From the NCBI GenBank assembly GCA_964606085.1, contig CAZSFD010000007.1:1-64000 (forward strand): 64,000 nt of DNA, read 5' to 3'. The notes under the pieces are model-generated. The model saw only the letters and a program-made list of their open reading frames with translations, had not been told where the DNA came from and did not search any database. This document shows positions 8,181 through 16,500 of this stretch, in pieces (positions within the stretch are counted from its first letter, which is position 1; every line of letters begins with the position of its first letter). Position numbers and translations under genes: made by a program. This DNA is from CAIQJJ01 sp964606085 (GTDB taxonomy: Bacteria; Chloroflexota; Anaerolineae; Anaerolineales; UBA4823).

Positions 8181-11100
8181 TGCCCCCTCGCCTGCTCCTC
8201 GCCCCTGCCGGGCACGGCAAGACCGAACACCTGATCCAGCACATCCGGCAGGTGTTGGCCGCCGAGCCGCTCGCCCCGGTGATCGTCCTTGTCCCCAACA
8301 GCATCCAGGCCGGGGGGTTCCGCCAGCGGTTGGCCGCCGCCGGGGGCGCGCTGGGGGTCGCCGTCCACACCTTTCACACGCTCTACGCCGAACTGCTGAC
8401 CCGCGCCGGCCAGCCCATGCCGTTGCTCACCGACCCGGTGCGCGTCCGTTTGCTGCGCGCCATTGTAGATCATCTGTGCCAAACGGGGGAAATTCACCAC
8501 TACGCCGCCCTGCGCGACAAACCCGGCTTCATCGCCGCCCTGCGCAACACCATCGAAGAACTGAAGCGCGCCCGCATCACCCCCGAAGATTTCAGCCGCG
8601 CCGTGAGTGACCTGGAACCGCGGCTGCGGGAAATTGCCCTGGCTTATACTGCCTACCAGGACTGGCTGCAAACGCATCGATGGGCCGATAACGAAGGCCG
8701 CGGCTGGCTGGCGGCCATCGCCCTCGAGCAGAACCCATCCCTGGGGGCCGACACGCGCCTGCTGGCCGTCTCCGGCTTCGACGAGTTCAACCCCACGCAG
8801 CTGGGCGTGCTATCGCTGCTGGCCGAACGCGCCAAAGAAACGATCATCACCCTCACCGGCGACCTGGCCCGCCCGGATCGCCCCGCTCATTACCGTTTCC
8901 ACCGCGCTCAATCCGCCATCTTCGATTGCCTGCATAGCCACCCTGAAACACTCGGTTCTGCATCCCAACTCGCCCCCGCCCTCGCCCACATCGAAACCTG
9001 TCTCTTCGATGCTCAATCAGCAATCGAAAATCAGCAATCAGAAATTACATTCATTGAATGCCAAACCCGCGCCGCCGAGGCCCGCGCTGCGCTGCGCTGG
9101 ATCAAAGCCCGCCTCGTGCGCGACGGCCTGGCACTCTCAGACATGGCCGTGCTGGCACGCGACCTCGCCCCCTACCGCCCCTTCCTGGAAGAAGCCGCCG
9201 AGGAATTTGGCATCCCGCTGCGCGTGGTGGGCGGCTTGCCGCTGATCGAGAACCCGGCGGCAGCGGCGCTGCTCGCCCTGCTTAGCCTGCCCGTGGACGA
9301 CTGGCCGCGCCGCGCCGTGGTGGAGGCGTGGAACAGCCCCTACATCGGGCAGCCCGGCGGCACTGATCTCGACGCAATCTCCCGCGCCGCCAAAGTGATC
9401 GGCGGCCTCGGCCAGTGGCGCGAAGCCTTCGACCTGGCAAAATCCCGCCAGCCCGCCTTCGACCCCGAAGCCGAAGACCAGCCCGCCCCGGCAAACAACA
9501 TGAACCTTGAGCCGCTCGAAACCGCCTTCGAGAGCTTTGTGGCCCTGCTCACCCCGCCTGCCCATGCCTCGGTGCGCGACTACGTGGCCTTCGTCGAAAC
9601 CATCCTCGGCGACGACCCGGTTTTCTCCCCACCCCCCGCGGAAGAAGGGGCAGGGGGTGAGGGCGGCTTGCGCTTTGTGGCGAACGCCCGCGCCAACCCT
9701 GCCACTGCCGAACGCGACGTGGCCGCCCTACGCGCCTTCAAAGATGTGCTGCGCGGCCTCGTCCTGGCCGAATCCGTCGTCGGCGAGAATACCCTCACCT
9801 ATGCCGATTTCTTCGCCGACTTGCGCGGGGCAGTGGAAGCGGCAACCTTCTCGCTGCCGGCCCAACCTGGGGTGATGGCGGCTTCTGTGTTGGATGGGCG
9901 CGGGTTATCTTTCCAGGCGGTGGCGCTGCTGGGGCTTTCCGAAGGCGAGTTCCCCAAACCCGAACGCGAGGATATTCTGCTGCGCGAACGCGACCGTGAG
10001 AGGCTGCGTTCACGCGGCCTGCCGCTGGAAACCCGTCTGCACGGCGACGAGGCGACCTTCTTCTACCAGGCAGTGACACGCGCCCGTCAAAAGCTGCTGC
10101 TCACACGGCCCTACCTGGCCGAAGACGGCCAGCCCTGGGAGCCATCGCCTTTCTGGCAGGCCGTCCACGCATTGTGCGGCAGGCCCACGCCGCAACGTGT
10201 GCGCCCTGAGGATAGCCTCGATCCCTGCCAGGCCGCCTCGCCGGTGGAATGGCGTGAGGCGGCTCAGGCGTTCGACGATCACATCCAGCGCGGCGTGGCT
10301 GCGCTGCGGGCGCGTCTCGATCCCAAAGCGGATGGGCCTTATGAAGGTGATACTTCGACAGGCTCAGTACAGACTTTTGATCTGAGTGATCGTTTCGGGC
10401 CAGATTTCGGCTGGAGCGCCAGCAAGCTCGAAAGCTACGGCACCTGCCCGTTCGAGTTTTTTGTGGCCTACGGGCTGGGCCTGGAAGTGCGCGAAGAACC
10501 CGAAGAAGGCTACGATGTGCGCGCCCTGGGTTCGATGCTGCACGAGATTTTGGAAAAATTCTACGGCGGGGCAAACCTGCACGCCACGGCGCAGGAAGTA
10601 TTCGCGGCTGCCCCCGGCCAATATGGCTTCCGCCCGACGCCGCTGTGGCAGCAGCAGCAAGCCGAACTGCTGCGCCGCCTGGAAGAGACGGTGGCCGCGC
10701 TGGCCGAGGCCTCGCAGGGCTGGCAGCCCTTCAAGCAGGAGGCCAAATTCGGCATGGGTGAACCGTCGCTGGTATTGGAGACGGAGGCCGGCCCGGTGCG
10801 CCTGCACGGTTATATTGACCGCATAGATATTTCTGCCGAGGGCAATTTGCGGGTGATGGACTACAAAGCCGGCGGCTCGGCCATCACTGCCGCCCACCTG
10901 CGCCAGGGACGCCGCCTGCAACTGCCGATCTACGCCCTGGCGGCCCAGCGCGCCCTCGGCCTGGGGACAGTGACGCACGGCTTTTACTGGCACATCCAGA
11001 AGGCCGAGGCCAGCAGTTTGAAGCTGGAAAAATTTGACGATGGGATTAACAGCGCCTTTGCCGTGGCCGTGGCGCATGTGGGGCGGCATGTAGCGGGCAT

Positions 11101-11191
11101 CCGCACCGGGCGTTTTCAGCCCCAGCCGCCCGCCGATGGCTGCCCGCATTACTGCCCGGCAACGGCGTTTTGTTGGCGGTGGAAGAAATGA
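8180..11191 (+). CDS. addB: AddB-like helicase/nuclease subunit
   Basis: 1003-aa protein matching the AddB layout of the AddAB double-strand-break end-processing enzyme. An N-terminal P-loop LLLAPAGHGKTEHL (about residues 5-18) is followed by an inactive-helicase-like body and a C-terminal PD-(D/E)XK nuclease. Nuclease motifs are G-Y-I-D-R-I-D, V-M-D-Y-K-A-G-G and Q-L-P-I-Y-A-L. A cysteine in Y-G-T-C-P-F plus the terminal C-P-H-Y-C-P-A-T-A-F-C form the usual AddB iron-sulfur cluster ligands. It is coupled to the SNF2 gene by TAATG and separated from addA by a TA pair. Segments at 9011-9046 and 10352-10372 look like repeat-derived insertions. Confidence 0.88.
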   Translation: MPPRLLLAPAGHGKTEHLIQHIRQVLAAEPLAPVIVLVPNSIQAGGFRQRLAAAGGALGVAVHTFHTLYAELLTRAGQPMPLLTDPVRVRLLRAIVDHLCQTGEIHHYAALRDKPGFIAALRNTIEELKRARITPEDFSRAVSDLEPRLREIALAYTAYQDWLQTHRWADNEGRGWLAAIALEQNPSLGADTRLLAVSGFDEFNPTQLGVLSLLAERAKETIITLTGDLARPDRPAHYRFHRAQSAIFDCLHSHPETLGSASQLAPALAHIETCLFDAQSAIENQQSEITFIECQTRAAEARAALRWIKARLVRDGLALSDMAVLARDLAPYRPFLEEAAEEFGIPLRVVGGLPLIENPAAAALLALLSLPVDDWPRRAVVEAWNSPYIGQPGGTDLDAISRAAKVIGGLGQWREAFDLAKSRQPAFDPEAEDQPAPANNMNLEPLETAFESFVALLTPPAHASVRDYVAFVETILGDDPVFSPPPAEEGAGGEGGLRFVANARANPATAERDVAALRAFKDVLRGLVLAESVVGENTLTYADFFADLRGAVEAATFSLPAQPGVMAASVLDGRGLSFQAVALLGLSEGEFPKPEREDILLRERDRERLRSRGLPLETRLHGDEATFFYQAVTRARQKLLLTRPYLAEDGQPWEPSPFWQAVHALCGRPTPQRVRPEDSLDPCQAASPVEWREAAQAFDDHIQRGVAALRARLDPKADGPYEGDTSTGSVQTFDLSDRFGPDFGWSASKLESYGTCPFEFFVAYGLGLEVREEPEEGYDVRALGSMLHEILEKFYGGANLHATAQEVFAAAPGQYGFRPTPLWQQQQAELLRRLEETVAALAEASQGWQPFKQEAKFGMGEPSLVLETEAGPVRLHGYIDRIDISAEGNLRVMDYKAGGSAITAAHLRQGRRLQLPIYALAAQRALGLGTVTHGFYWHIQKAEASSLKLEKFDDGINSAFAVAVAHVGRHVAGIRTGRFQPQPPADGCPHYCPATAFCWRWKK
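9011..9046 (+). repeat. Low-complexity 'CAATCAGCAAT' segment inside addB
   Basis: An AT-rich stretch built of CAATCAG/AATCAGCAATC words, unlike the GC-rich flanks. It encodes a polar linker A-Q-S-A-I-E-N-Q-Q-S-E in AddB. A related stretch occurs in addA at 12041-12078. Confidence 0.5.
10352..10372 (+). repeat. CTTCGACAGGCTCAGTACA element inside addB
   Basis: The word around ACTTCGACAGGCTCAGTACA resembles a short interspersed repeat seen in other bacterial genomes. It encodes T-S-T-G-S-V-Q in a linker just before the nuclease domain. Confidence 0.35.
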
Positions 11192-11231
11192 TAGAATCCA
11201 TTCACAATCCGCCAGACCAAGGAAGTGTGCA

Positions 11232-11444
11232 ATGTTGGTAACGCAAAAAATACAAGCTTATCTCGAAAAATTACCGCCTTCTTATCAGAATGAAGTGGTT
11301 GATTTTCTGGCATTTTTGCTGGAAAAAGCAGAACGCCAGGAAGATAAAACATGGCATGAAATGTCATTGGCTTCGGCGATGCGCGGCATGGAAGACGAAC
11401 CAGAGGAATATTCCGTGGATGATTTAAAGGTCAGGTATTCATGA
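11232..11444 (+). CDS. DUF2281-type antitoxin
   Basis: 70-aa protein beginning K-I-Q-A-Y-L-E-K-L-P-P-S-Y-Q-N-E-V-V-D-F-L, the DUF2281 pattern. The C-terminal tail is acidic and ends V-D-D-L-K-V-R-Y-S, typical of an antitoxin that wraps a toxin. ATG 11232 is chosen because the longer in-frame start at 11136 would overlap the end of addB. The stop overlaps the toxin start as ATGA. The pair sits exactly between addB and addA. Confidence 0.8.
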   Translation: MLVTQKIQAYLEKLPPSYQNEVVDFLAFLLEKAERQEDKTWHEMSLASAMRGMEDEPEEYSVDDLKVRYS

Positions 11445-11794
11445 GCCACCCTGGAGCGGTTGTTTTGTACCGTTTTCCACAAACCAACCAGCAGGCTGGG
11501 AAAATTCGCCCGGCCGTTCTGTTGGGCCGGCTGCCGGGTGGTTATGATGACTGGCTGATTTGCATGGTCTCGTCACAATTGCGCCATTATTTGCCTGATT
11601 TTGATGAGTTGGTTCGATCTGGCGATGTTGATTTCGTTGCCAGCGGGTTACGCAATGAAAGTGTGATCCGAGTTGGCCGCGTGGCCGTGGTTGAAGAAGC
11701 GATTTTGTTGGGGGAAATTGGCCGGATTGCGCCCGAACGTTTGAAACACATCGTAAGCCGTCTTGCAGATTGGCTGGTCCGGCAAGCGACATAA
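11441..11794 (+). CDS. PemK/MazF-like toxin between addB and addA
   Basis: 117-aa SH3-like protein. The N-terminus P-G-A-V-V-L-Y-R-F-P-Q-T-N and K-I-R-P-A-V-L-L match PemK-type toxins, followed by a helical C-terminus. It overlaps the antitoxin by 4 bp and ends 9 nt before addA, so addA may depend on read-through of this pair. The sequence is closest in layout to the pair at 17070-17650 (shared H-x-x-x-x-F-D-E-L and V-I-R-V/L-G-x elements). Function is inferred from family and context. Confidence 0.8.
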   Translation: MSHPGAVVLYRFPQTNQQAGKIRPAVLLGRLPGGYDDWLICMVSSQLRHYLPDFDELVRSGDVDFVASGLRNESVIRVGRVAVVEEAILLGEIGRIAPERLKHIVSRLADWLVRQAT

Positions 11795-11803
11795 CAGGTC
11801 GTT

Positions 11804-14800
11804 ATGTCGCTCGTATCCCCTGAAACCTTCCTCGGCCAGCAAAAAGACGCCGTCTTCAGCGAAAGAGCGGCCATCGCCGTCACTGCCGGGGCGGGGTCGG
11901 GCAAGACACGCTCGCTGGTGGGACGCTACCTGCGCCTGCTCGAACGCGGCTATCCGTTGCGTTCGATTTTGGCGATCACCTTCACCGAGAAAGCCGCCCG
12001 CGAGATGCGCGCCCGCATCCGCGCAGAACTCACCCGCACGCAACAATCTACAACCAGCAATCCACAATCAGAAATCGACTCCGCCCGCATCGGCACCATT
12101 CACAGCCTGTGCGCTGAAATTTTGCGCCAATACCCCGCCGAAGCCGGCCTCGACCCGGCCTTCGCCGTGTTGGAAGAGGGCCTGGCCGCCGCCCTCAAAG
12201 CCGAAGCGATAGACGCCGCCCTGGCCTGGGCCGCCGGCGATGTCGAAGCCGCCGCGCTCTTTGGCGTGTTCAAAGAAAGCGAGCTGCGCCAGGTGTTGGC
12301 ACTGCTGCTGGCGCGACGGTTGGATCTTGCAGACTTCCGAAGTCTCAAGCGAACCGAAGGTTCGCCGATTTCGGAAGTCTTACGCTACCTGGCCCAACAC
12401 CTCGACACCCCCGCCTGGCGTGACCCGCTGGACGAACTCGCTTCCCTGGCCGCCAAAAATCCCGACGACAAACTTGAACTGGCCCGCCGCGACGTGCTGG
12501 CCCGCTGGGGAGAAGCCGAAACCGCCCGCACCACCGGTGAATGGGACGCCGTGCTGACGGCTCTCACCGCCCTGCGCAAAGCCACCTCCACCCAGGGCCA
12601 AAAAGCCAACTGGAACGCCGCCGACCTCGACGCGGCGCGCCAATCCATGGGCGAAATCCGCCAGTGGTATGACGAAAATCTCAAATTCCTGGCCGAAAAA
12701 TCCCGCTTCGCCCTCGATGCGCAAGTGGCCGCCCACCTGCCGGCCCTGCTGCGCCTGTTCGAGCAGGTGTTGGACGAGTACCAGCGCCGCAAAGATGAGC
12801 GCCAATCGCTCGATTTCGACGACCTCGAAGGCCGCGCCGCCCGCCTGCTGACCGAACACCCCGCCGTGCGCGCCAGCCTGCAAGCCGACCTGCGCGCCGT
12901 CCTCGTAGACGAGTTTCAAGACACCAACGACCGCCAGCGGCAGATCGTCTACGCCCTGACGGGTTTTACATCAGGGCAGAATTGGACGCGGGCAAACGCG
13001 GAAGACGCGGAAAAAGAAAAAGTCCGCGTCTATCCGCGACCGTCCGCGTCCAATGATTTACAGGTGGTTGATTTATTCATCGTAGGCGACTCGAAGCAAT
13101 CGATCTACAAATTTCGCGGCGCCGATGTCTCCGTCTTTCGCCAGGTGCAGGCCGACATTCAAACGGCAGGCGGCCAACATCTTGACCTCGACCTGACCTT
13201 TCGCTCGCACAAGGCCCTGCTCGAAAGCCTCAACACCCTGCTGGCCCCCGTCCTCGGCGAGACCGACGACCCCGCCCGGCCCTACCTCGTCCCCTTTGCG
13301 CCGCTGCGCCCGCACCGCCAGAAACCCGCCCGCGACGCAATCCAGCCGCCCTACGTCGAGTTTCACCTCGGCCTGGGTGAAGACGCCGAACAGGGCCGCC
13401 AAATTGTTGCCGCGGCCCTGGCCGAACGCCTGATTGCTTTGCGCGCAGCCCAGGGCTTTGCCTGGGGTGAGATGGCGCTGCTCTTCCGCGCTTCCAGCGG
13501 CTTCCCCGCTTACGAAAGCGCCCTCGAAGCTGCCGGCATCCCCTTCGTCACCGTGGCCGGGCGCGGCTTCTACGACCGCCCCGAAATTCGCGATCTGCTC
13601 AACATGCTGGCCGCCATCGCCGACCCCGCCGACGACCTGGCCCTGGTGGGCCTGCTGCGCTCGCCCGCTTTCGCCATTTCGGATGCGGAAATCTACCAGC
13701 TTTGTTTCTCAAATCTACTGAACCGCGAAGAACGCGAAGTTGATGCAGGTTTTCTTGGCGCTCTGCGCGGTTCAACATTGCCCGCCCACATCCGCGTTTA
13801 CAACATTCTCGACGAATTGCGCGCTTTGGCTGGCCGCGCCCCTGCCGCTGCCGTACTCAAACGCCTGCTCGATCGCACCGGCTACCGCGCCATCCTCGCC
13901 TGTGCGCCCAACGCGGCCAGGATGCTGCGCAATGTGGAAAAGCTGCTCGCCGACGCCCACCGCAGCCGCATCATCAGCCTGCCGGGATTTTTGGCCTACG
14001 TGCGCACCTTGCGCGACGTGGGCCTGCGCGAAGGCGAGGCCGCCGCCGATGCCCAATCCAGCGGGGCCGTGCAATTGATGACCGTTCACAAGGCCAAAGG
14101 TCTGGAATTTCCGCTCACCGTGTTGGCCGATGCCTCGTATGAGCCGCGCCCACGCAGCGCCAAAGCACAGATCAGCCCCGACGGCGTGCTGCTCGACCTG
14201 AAGGAGGACGATTTCCACCCCACCGCCTGGCAGATCGCCGCCCGCCACGAGGACGCCCTCGAAGACGCCGAAGACCGCCGCCTGCTCTACGTGGCCGCCA
14301 CGCGCGCCAAAGAGAAATTACTCATCTGCGGGCATGTCAAGGCCAAGAAGGATGGCGGGCTGAGCATCCCTGGCTGGCTGGGTAAGTTGGGCCTGGAGCA
14401 ATTGCAAATCGCCGTGGATGACGCCGCGCCCAGCCAAACAGCCTTCGACGAGTTGGGCGTGGCCGTGAGCGTTTACCCGGTACCGCTGCCTTTATCAGAT
14501 ACAGATACAACCCGTGGCGCAAGTCAACGACTTGCGCCACGATATGCAAGCGATAACAAAAATCTGACATCCGACTTGATCGCTCCGGTCACTGCTTCTG
14601 CCCCTGCCGTAGACGAAAAATCCCGCGCCCACGAGAGCGACCCACCGCGGCGGGTCTGGCGCATTGTGCCGCATACGCAGCGGCCGCACGCCCCGGCCTG
14701 GGTGGTGGGCAAGCTCGTCCATGATGCCCTGCGCCGCTGGATGTTCCCCGATGCTGGGGAGCGCTTCGATGACTTCCTGCGCCCGATTGCCCTCGAAACC

Positions 14801-15172
14801 GGCCTCACCGACCCCGGCGAAATCCGCGCCGCCCTCCACGAAACCCGCCGCCTGCTCGAACGCTTCCACGCCCACCCGATCTTCACCGAACTCGATGCTG
14901 CCGAGCGCCACCACGAAGTGCCTTACTTCACCCCCGCCGGGCGCGGCATTATAGACCTGCTCGCGCGCGCTGGCGATACCTGGACGATCAGCGATTTCAA
15001 GACCGACCGGGCCGACTCAGAAGAACACGCCCGCACCCTGGCCCAACAAAACGGTTATGATCAACAAGTCGCCCGTTACGTAGAAGCCATCCAAAGCCAG
15101 TTGGGGGTCAGGCCGCATGCCCGGCTGATCTTCCTGAATATCCACGGCCACCCGGCCATTTTCGACTTGTAA
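11804..15172 (+). CDS. addA: AddA-like ATP-dependent helicase/nuclease
   Basis: 1122-aa UvrD/Rep superfamily I helicase with a C-terminal RecB-type nuclease, the AddA partner of AddB. Walker A is VTAGAGSGKTRSLVGRYL (about residues 26-43). Motif Ia is I-L-A-I-T-F-T-E-K-A-A, motif II L-V-D-E-F-Q-D-T, motif III G-D-S-K-Q-S-I-Y-K-F-R and motif V L-M-T-V-H-K-A-K-G-L-E-F-P. The nuclease shows G-I-I-D-L-L, S-D-F-K-T-D and Y-D-Q-Q-V-A-R-Y. Four palindromic or inverted-repeat segments (12331-12380, 12982-13053, 13719-13774, 14514-14540) lie in frame and encode linker-like peptides between conserved motifs. The reading frame remains intact. Confidence 0.92.
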   Translation: MSLVSPETFLGQQKDAVFSERAAIAVTAGAGSGKTRSLVGRYLRLLERGYPLRSILAITFTEKAAREMRARIRAELTRTQQSTTSNPQSEIDSARIGTIHSLCAEILRQYPAEAGLDPAFAVLEEGLAAALKAEAIDAALAWAAGDVEAAALFGVFKESELRQVLALLLARRLDLADFRSLKRTEGSPISEVLRYLAQHLDTPAWRDPLDELASLAAKNPDDKLELARRDVLARWGEAETARTTGEWDAVLTALTALRKATSTQGQKANWNAADLDAARQSMGEIRQWYDENLKFLAEKSRFALDAQVAAHLPALLRLFEQVLDEYQRRKDERQSLDFDDLEGRAARLLTEHPAVRASLQADLRAVLVDEFQDTNDRQRQIVYALTGFTSGQNWTRANAEDAEKEKVRVYPRPSASNDLQVVDLFIVGDSKQSIYKFRGADVSVFRQVQADIQTAGGQHLDLDLTFRSHKALLESLNTLLAPVLGETDDPARPYLVPFAPLRPHRQKPARDAIQPPYVEFHLGLGEDAEQGRQIVAAALAERLIALRAAQGFAWGEMALLFRASSGFPAYESALEAAGIPFVTVAGRGFYDRPEIRDLLNMLAAIADPADDLALVGLLRSPAFAISDAEIYQLCFSNLLNREEREVDAGFLGALRGSTLPAHIRVYNILDELRALAGRAPAAAVLKRLLDRTGYRAILACAPNAARMLRNVEKLLADAHRSRIISLPGFLAYVRTLRDVGLREGEAAADAQSSGAVQLMTVHKAKGLEFPLTVLADASYEPRPRSAKAQISPDGVLLDLKEDDFHPTAWQIAARHEDALEDAEDRRLLYVAATRAKEKLLICGHVKAKKDGGLSIPGWLGKLGLEQLQIAVDDAAPSQTAFDELGVAVSVYPVPLPLSDTDTTRGASQRLAPRYASDNKNLTSDLIAPVTASAPAVDEKSRAHESDPPRRVWRIVPHTQRPHAPAWVVGKLVHDALRRWMFPDAGERFDDFLRPIALETGLTDPGEIRAALHETRRLLERFHAHPIFTELDAAERHHEVPYFTPAGRGIIDLLARAGDTWTISDFKTDRADSEEHARTLAQQNGYDQQVARYVEAIQSQLGVRPHARLIFLNIHGHPAIFDL
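12041..12078 (+). repeat. Low-complexity 'CAATC' segment inside addA
   Basis: A stretch of CAACAATC/CAGCAATCCACAATCAG words encoding Q-Q-S-T-T-S-N-P-Q-S-E-I. It resembles the addB segment at 9011-9046 in word content and in position between conserved elements. Confidence 0.45.
12331..12380 (+). repeat. Nested palindrome 1 inside addA
   Basis: Outer arms AGACTTCCGAA (12331-12341) and TTCGGAAGTCT (12370-12380) are exact reverse complements. A second exact hairpin, GCGAACC-GAA-GGTTCGC (12349-12365), is nested inside. The 50-bp unit keeps the addA frame open. Confidence 0.8.
12982..13053 (+). repeat. Nested inverted repeat 2 inside addA
   Basis: Outer arms TTGGACGCGG (12982-12991) and CCGCGTCCAA (13044-13053) and inner arms AGACGCGGA (13003-13011) and TCCGCGTCT (13023-13031) are exact. 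The segment lies between helicase motif II and motif III and reads through as a charged linker. Confidence 0.8.
13719..13774 (+). repeat. Inverted repeat 3 inside addA
   Basis: TGAACCGCG (13719-13727) and CGCGGTTCA (13766-13774) are exact reverse complements. Between them GAAGAACGCGAAG and CTTGGCGCTCTG are partly complementary, so the unit looks like a decayed long hairpin. Confidence 0.6.
14514..14540 (+). repeat. Palindrome 4 inside addA
   Basis: Perfect 12-bp arms GTGGCGCAAGTC (14514-14525) and GACTTGCGCCAC (14529-14540) flank an AAC loop. The element encodes part of a linker before the nuclease domain. Confidence 0.8.
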
Positions 15173-15199
15173 GCAGACCCTAATCCATGCAAGGAACCA

Positions 15200-16483
15200 A
15201 TGATCCCGCAACGCACGCCTGAACAACAACGCAATTTCCGCAACCTGTATTGGGACATCTTCTGGATCGGCGTGCTGGTTGGCACGACGCTCTCATTTCA
15301 GGGCGTGTACGCCGCCCGGCTGGGGGCCAGCGGTTTCCAGGTGGGGCTGATCGGCGCCGGGCCAGCGCTGGTGGGGCTGCTCTACACGCTGCCCGCCGGC
15401 CTGTGGGTGGAAGGCCGACCGCTGATCCGCACCGCCTTCTTCGCCGCCTTTTGGATGCGCCTGGGCTACCTGCTGCTCTTCTTGCTGCCCTGGGTGCTGG
15501 GCGAACAGGCGCAGGTGTGGGGGCTGATCGCGCTGACGCTGCTGGTCACGCTGCCCGCCACGCTGCTCAACATCTCGTTCAATGCGCTGTTTGCCAATAT
15601 CGTACCGCCCGAATGGCGCGGCGAGGTGGTAGCCAAACGCAATGCCCTGATGGCCGTCAGCATCACCCTCAGCACGCTGGTCAGCGGGCAAATCCTCGAC
15701 CGGGTGGCCTTTCCGCTCAATTATCAATTGGTGTTCCTGCTCGGCGGGATCGGGGCGATGATCAGCACGGTGTACGTGGGCAAGCTGTTTTCGGCCAGCG
15801 AGGTGGCCCCGCTGTCACACCATTGGCGTGAATTACTGCCCGCACCGGCGCAGCGCGGCCTCCGCCCTGCCGTGGGCTGGCTGGCGGCGCTGTTGTTTCC
15901 GCCGCGCCCGGCAGGCAAGGCGCTGGTACGGCTCGATCTGCTGCGCGGCCCATTTGGCCTGTTCATGGCGGCGTTCCTGTTTTTCTACACTTTCCAGTTT
16001 TTCCCCAATCCGCTCTACCCGCTGTTTTACGTCAACGAACTGAATTTAAGCGACAGCGCCATCAGCCTCGGCACGGCGCTGTTCAACGCGGTGATGACGG
16101 TTTTCTCACTGGCGTGGGTGAGTAAGATGGCTTATCGTTTTGGGCACCGCCGCTTGCTGATCGGCAGTACGCTGATGAGCAGTCTGTACGCCCTGCTGAT
16201 GGCGCTTTCCGACGGCCCGGCGTGGTTCTGGCTGGCCTCGCTCAGCACTGGCGGCGTGTGGGCGGTGATGAACGTGAGCATCCTCAACCGCCTGATGGAA
16301 CGCGTCCCCGAAGATGACCGCCCGGCGCACATGGCGCTGTATAACCTGGCGATCAACATCGGCATCCTGGCCGGTTCACTGCTCGGCCCGCTGGCCGGCG
16401 ATTGGCTCGGCCTGCGCCCGGCGATGTGGCTGACGGTGGTGATGCAGGTGCTGTCGGCGGTGTTCTTCTGGTTGGTGGGGTGA
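15200..16483 (+). CDS. Major facilitator superfamily transporter
   Basis: 427-aa integral membrane protein with about 11-12 hydrophobic segments, typical MFS size. The cytoplasmic N-terminus R-N-F-R-N-L-Y-W-D-I-F leads into the first helix. An interhelical loop reads P-P-E-W-R-G-E-V-V-A-K-R-N, the conserved loop after transmembrane helix 4 in many drug/sugar MFS proteins. The substrate cannot be told from sequence. It starts 27 nt after addA with AAGGA before ATG 15200 and ends 17 nt before hpt, which appears to have its own promoter. Confidence 0.85.
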   Translation: MIPQRTPEQQRNFRNLYWDIFWIGVLVGTTLSFQGVYAARLGASGFQVGLIGAGPALVGLLYTLPAGLWVEGRPLIRTAFFAAFWMRLGYLLLFLLPWVLGEQAQVWGLIALTLLVTLPATLLNISFNALFANIVPPEWRGEVVAKRNALMAVSITLSTLVSGQILDRVAFPLNYQLVFLLGGIGAMISTVYVGKLFSASEVAPLSHHWRELLPAPAQRGLRPAVGWLAALLFPPRPAGKALVRLDLLRGPFGLFMAAFLFFYTFQFFPNPLYPLFYVNELNLSDSAISLGTALFNAVMTVFSLAWVSKMAYRFGHRRLLIGSTLMSSLYALLMALSDGPAWFWLASLSTGGVWAVMNVSILNRLMERVPEDDRPAHMALYNLAINIGILAGSLLGPLAGDWLGLRPAMWLTVVMQVLSAVFFWLVG

Positions 16484-16488
16484 ACGGG

Positions 16489-16494
16489 TAAAAT
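16489..16494 (+). promoter_or_regulatory. TAAAAT -10 box for hpt, probably leaderless
   Basis: TAAAAT ends 6 nt before the ATG at 16501. No Shine-Dalgarno is present between them. Confidence 0.5.
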
Positions 16495-16500
16495 AACCCC

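Noticed and set aside
10364..11149. Minus-strand frame opposite the addB nuclease domain
   Set aside because: Antisense shadow without recognisable motifs; the plus strand has the nuclease and cysteine motifs.
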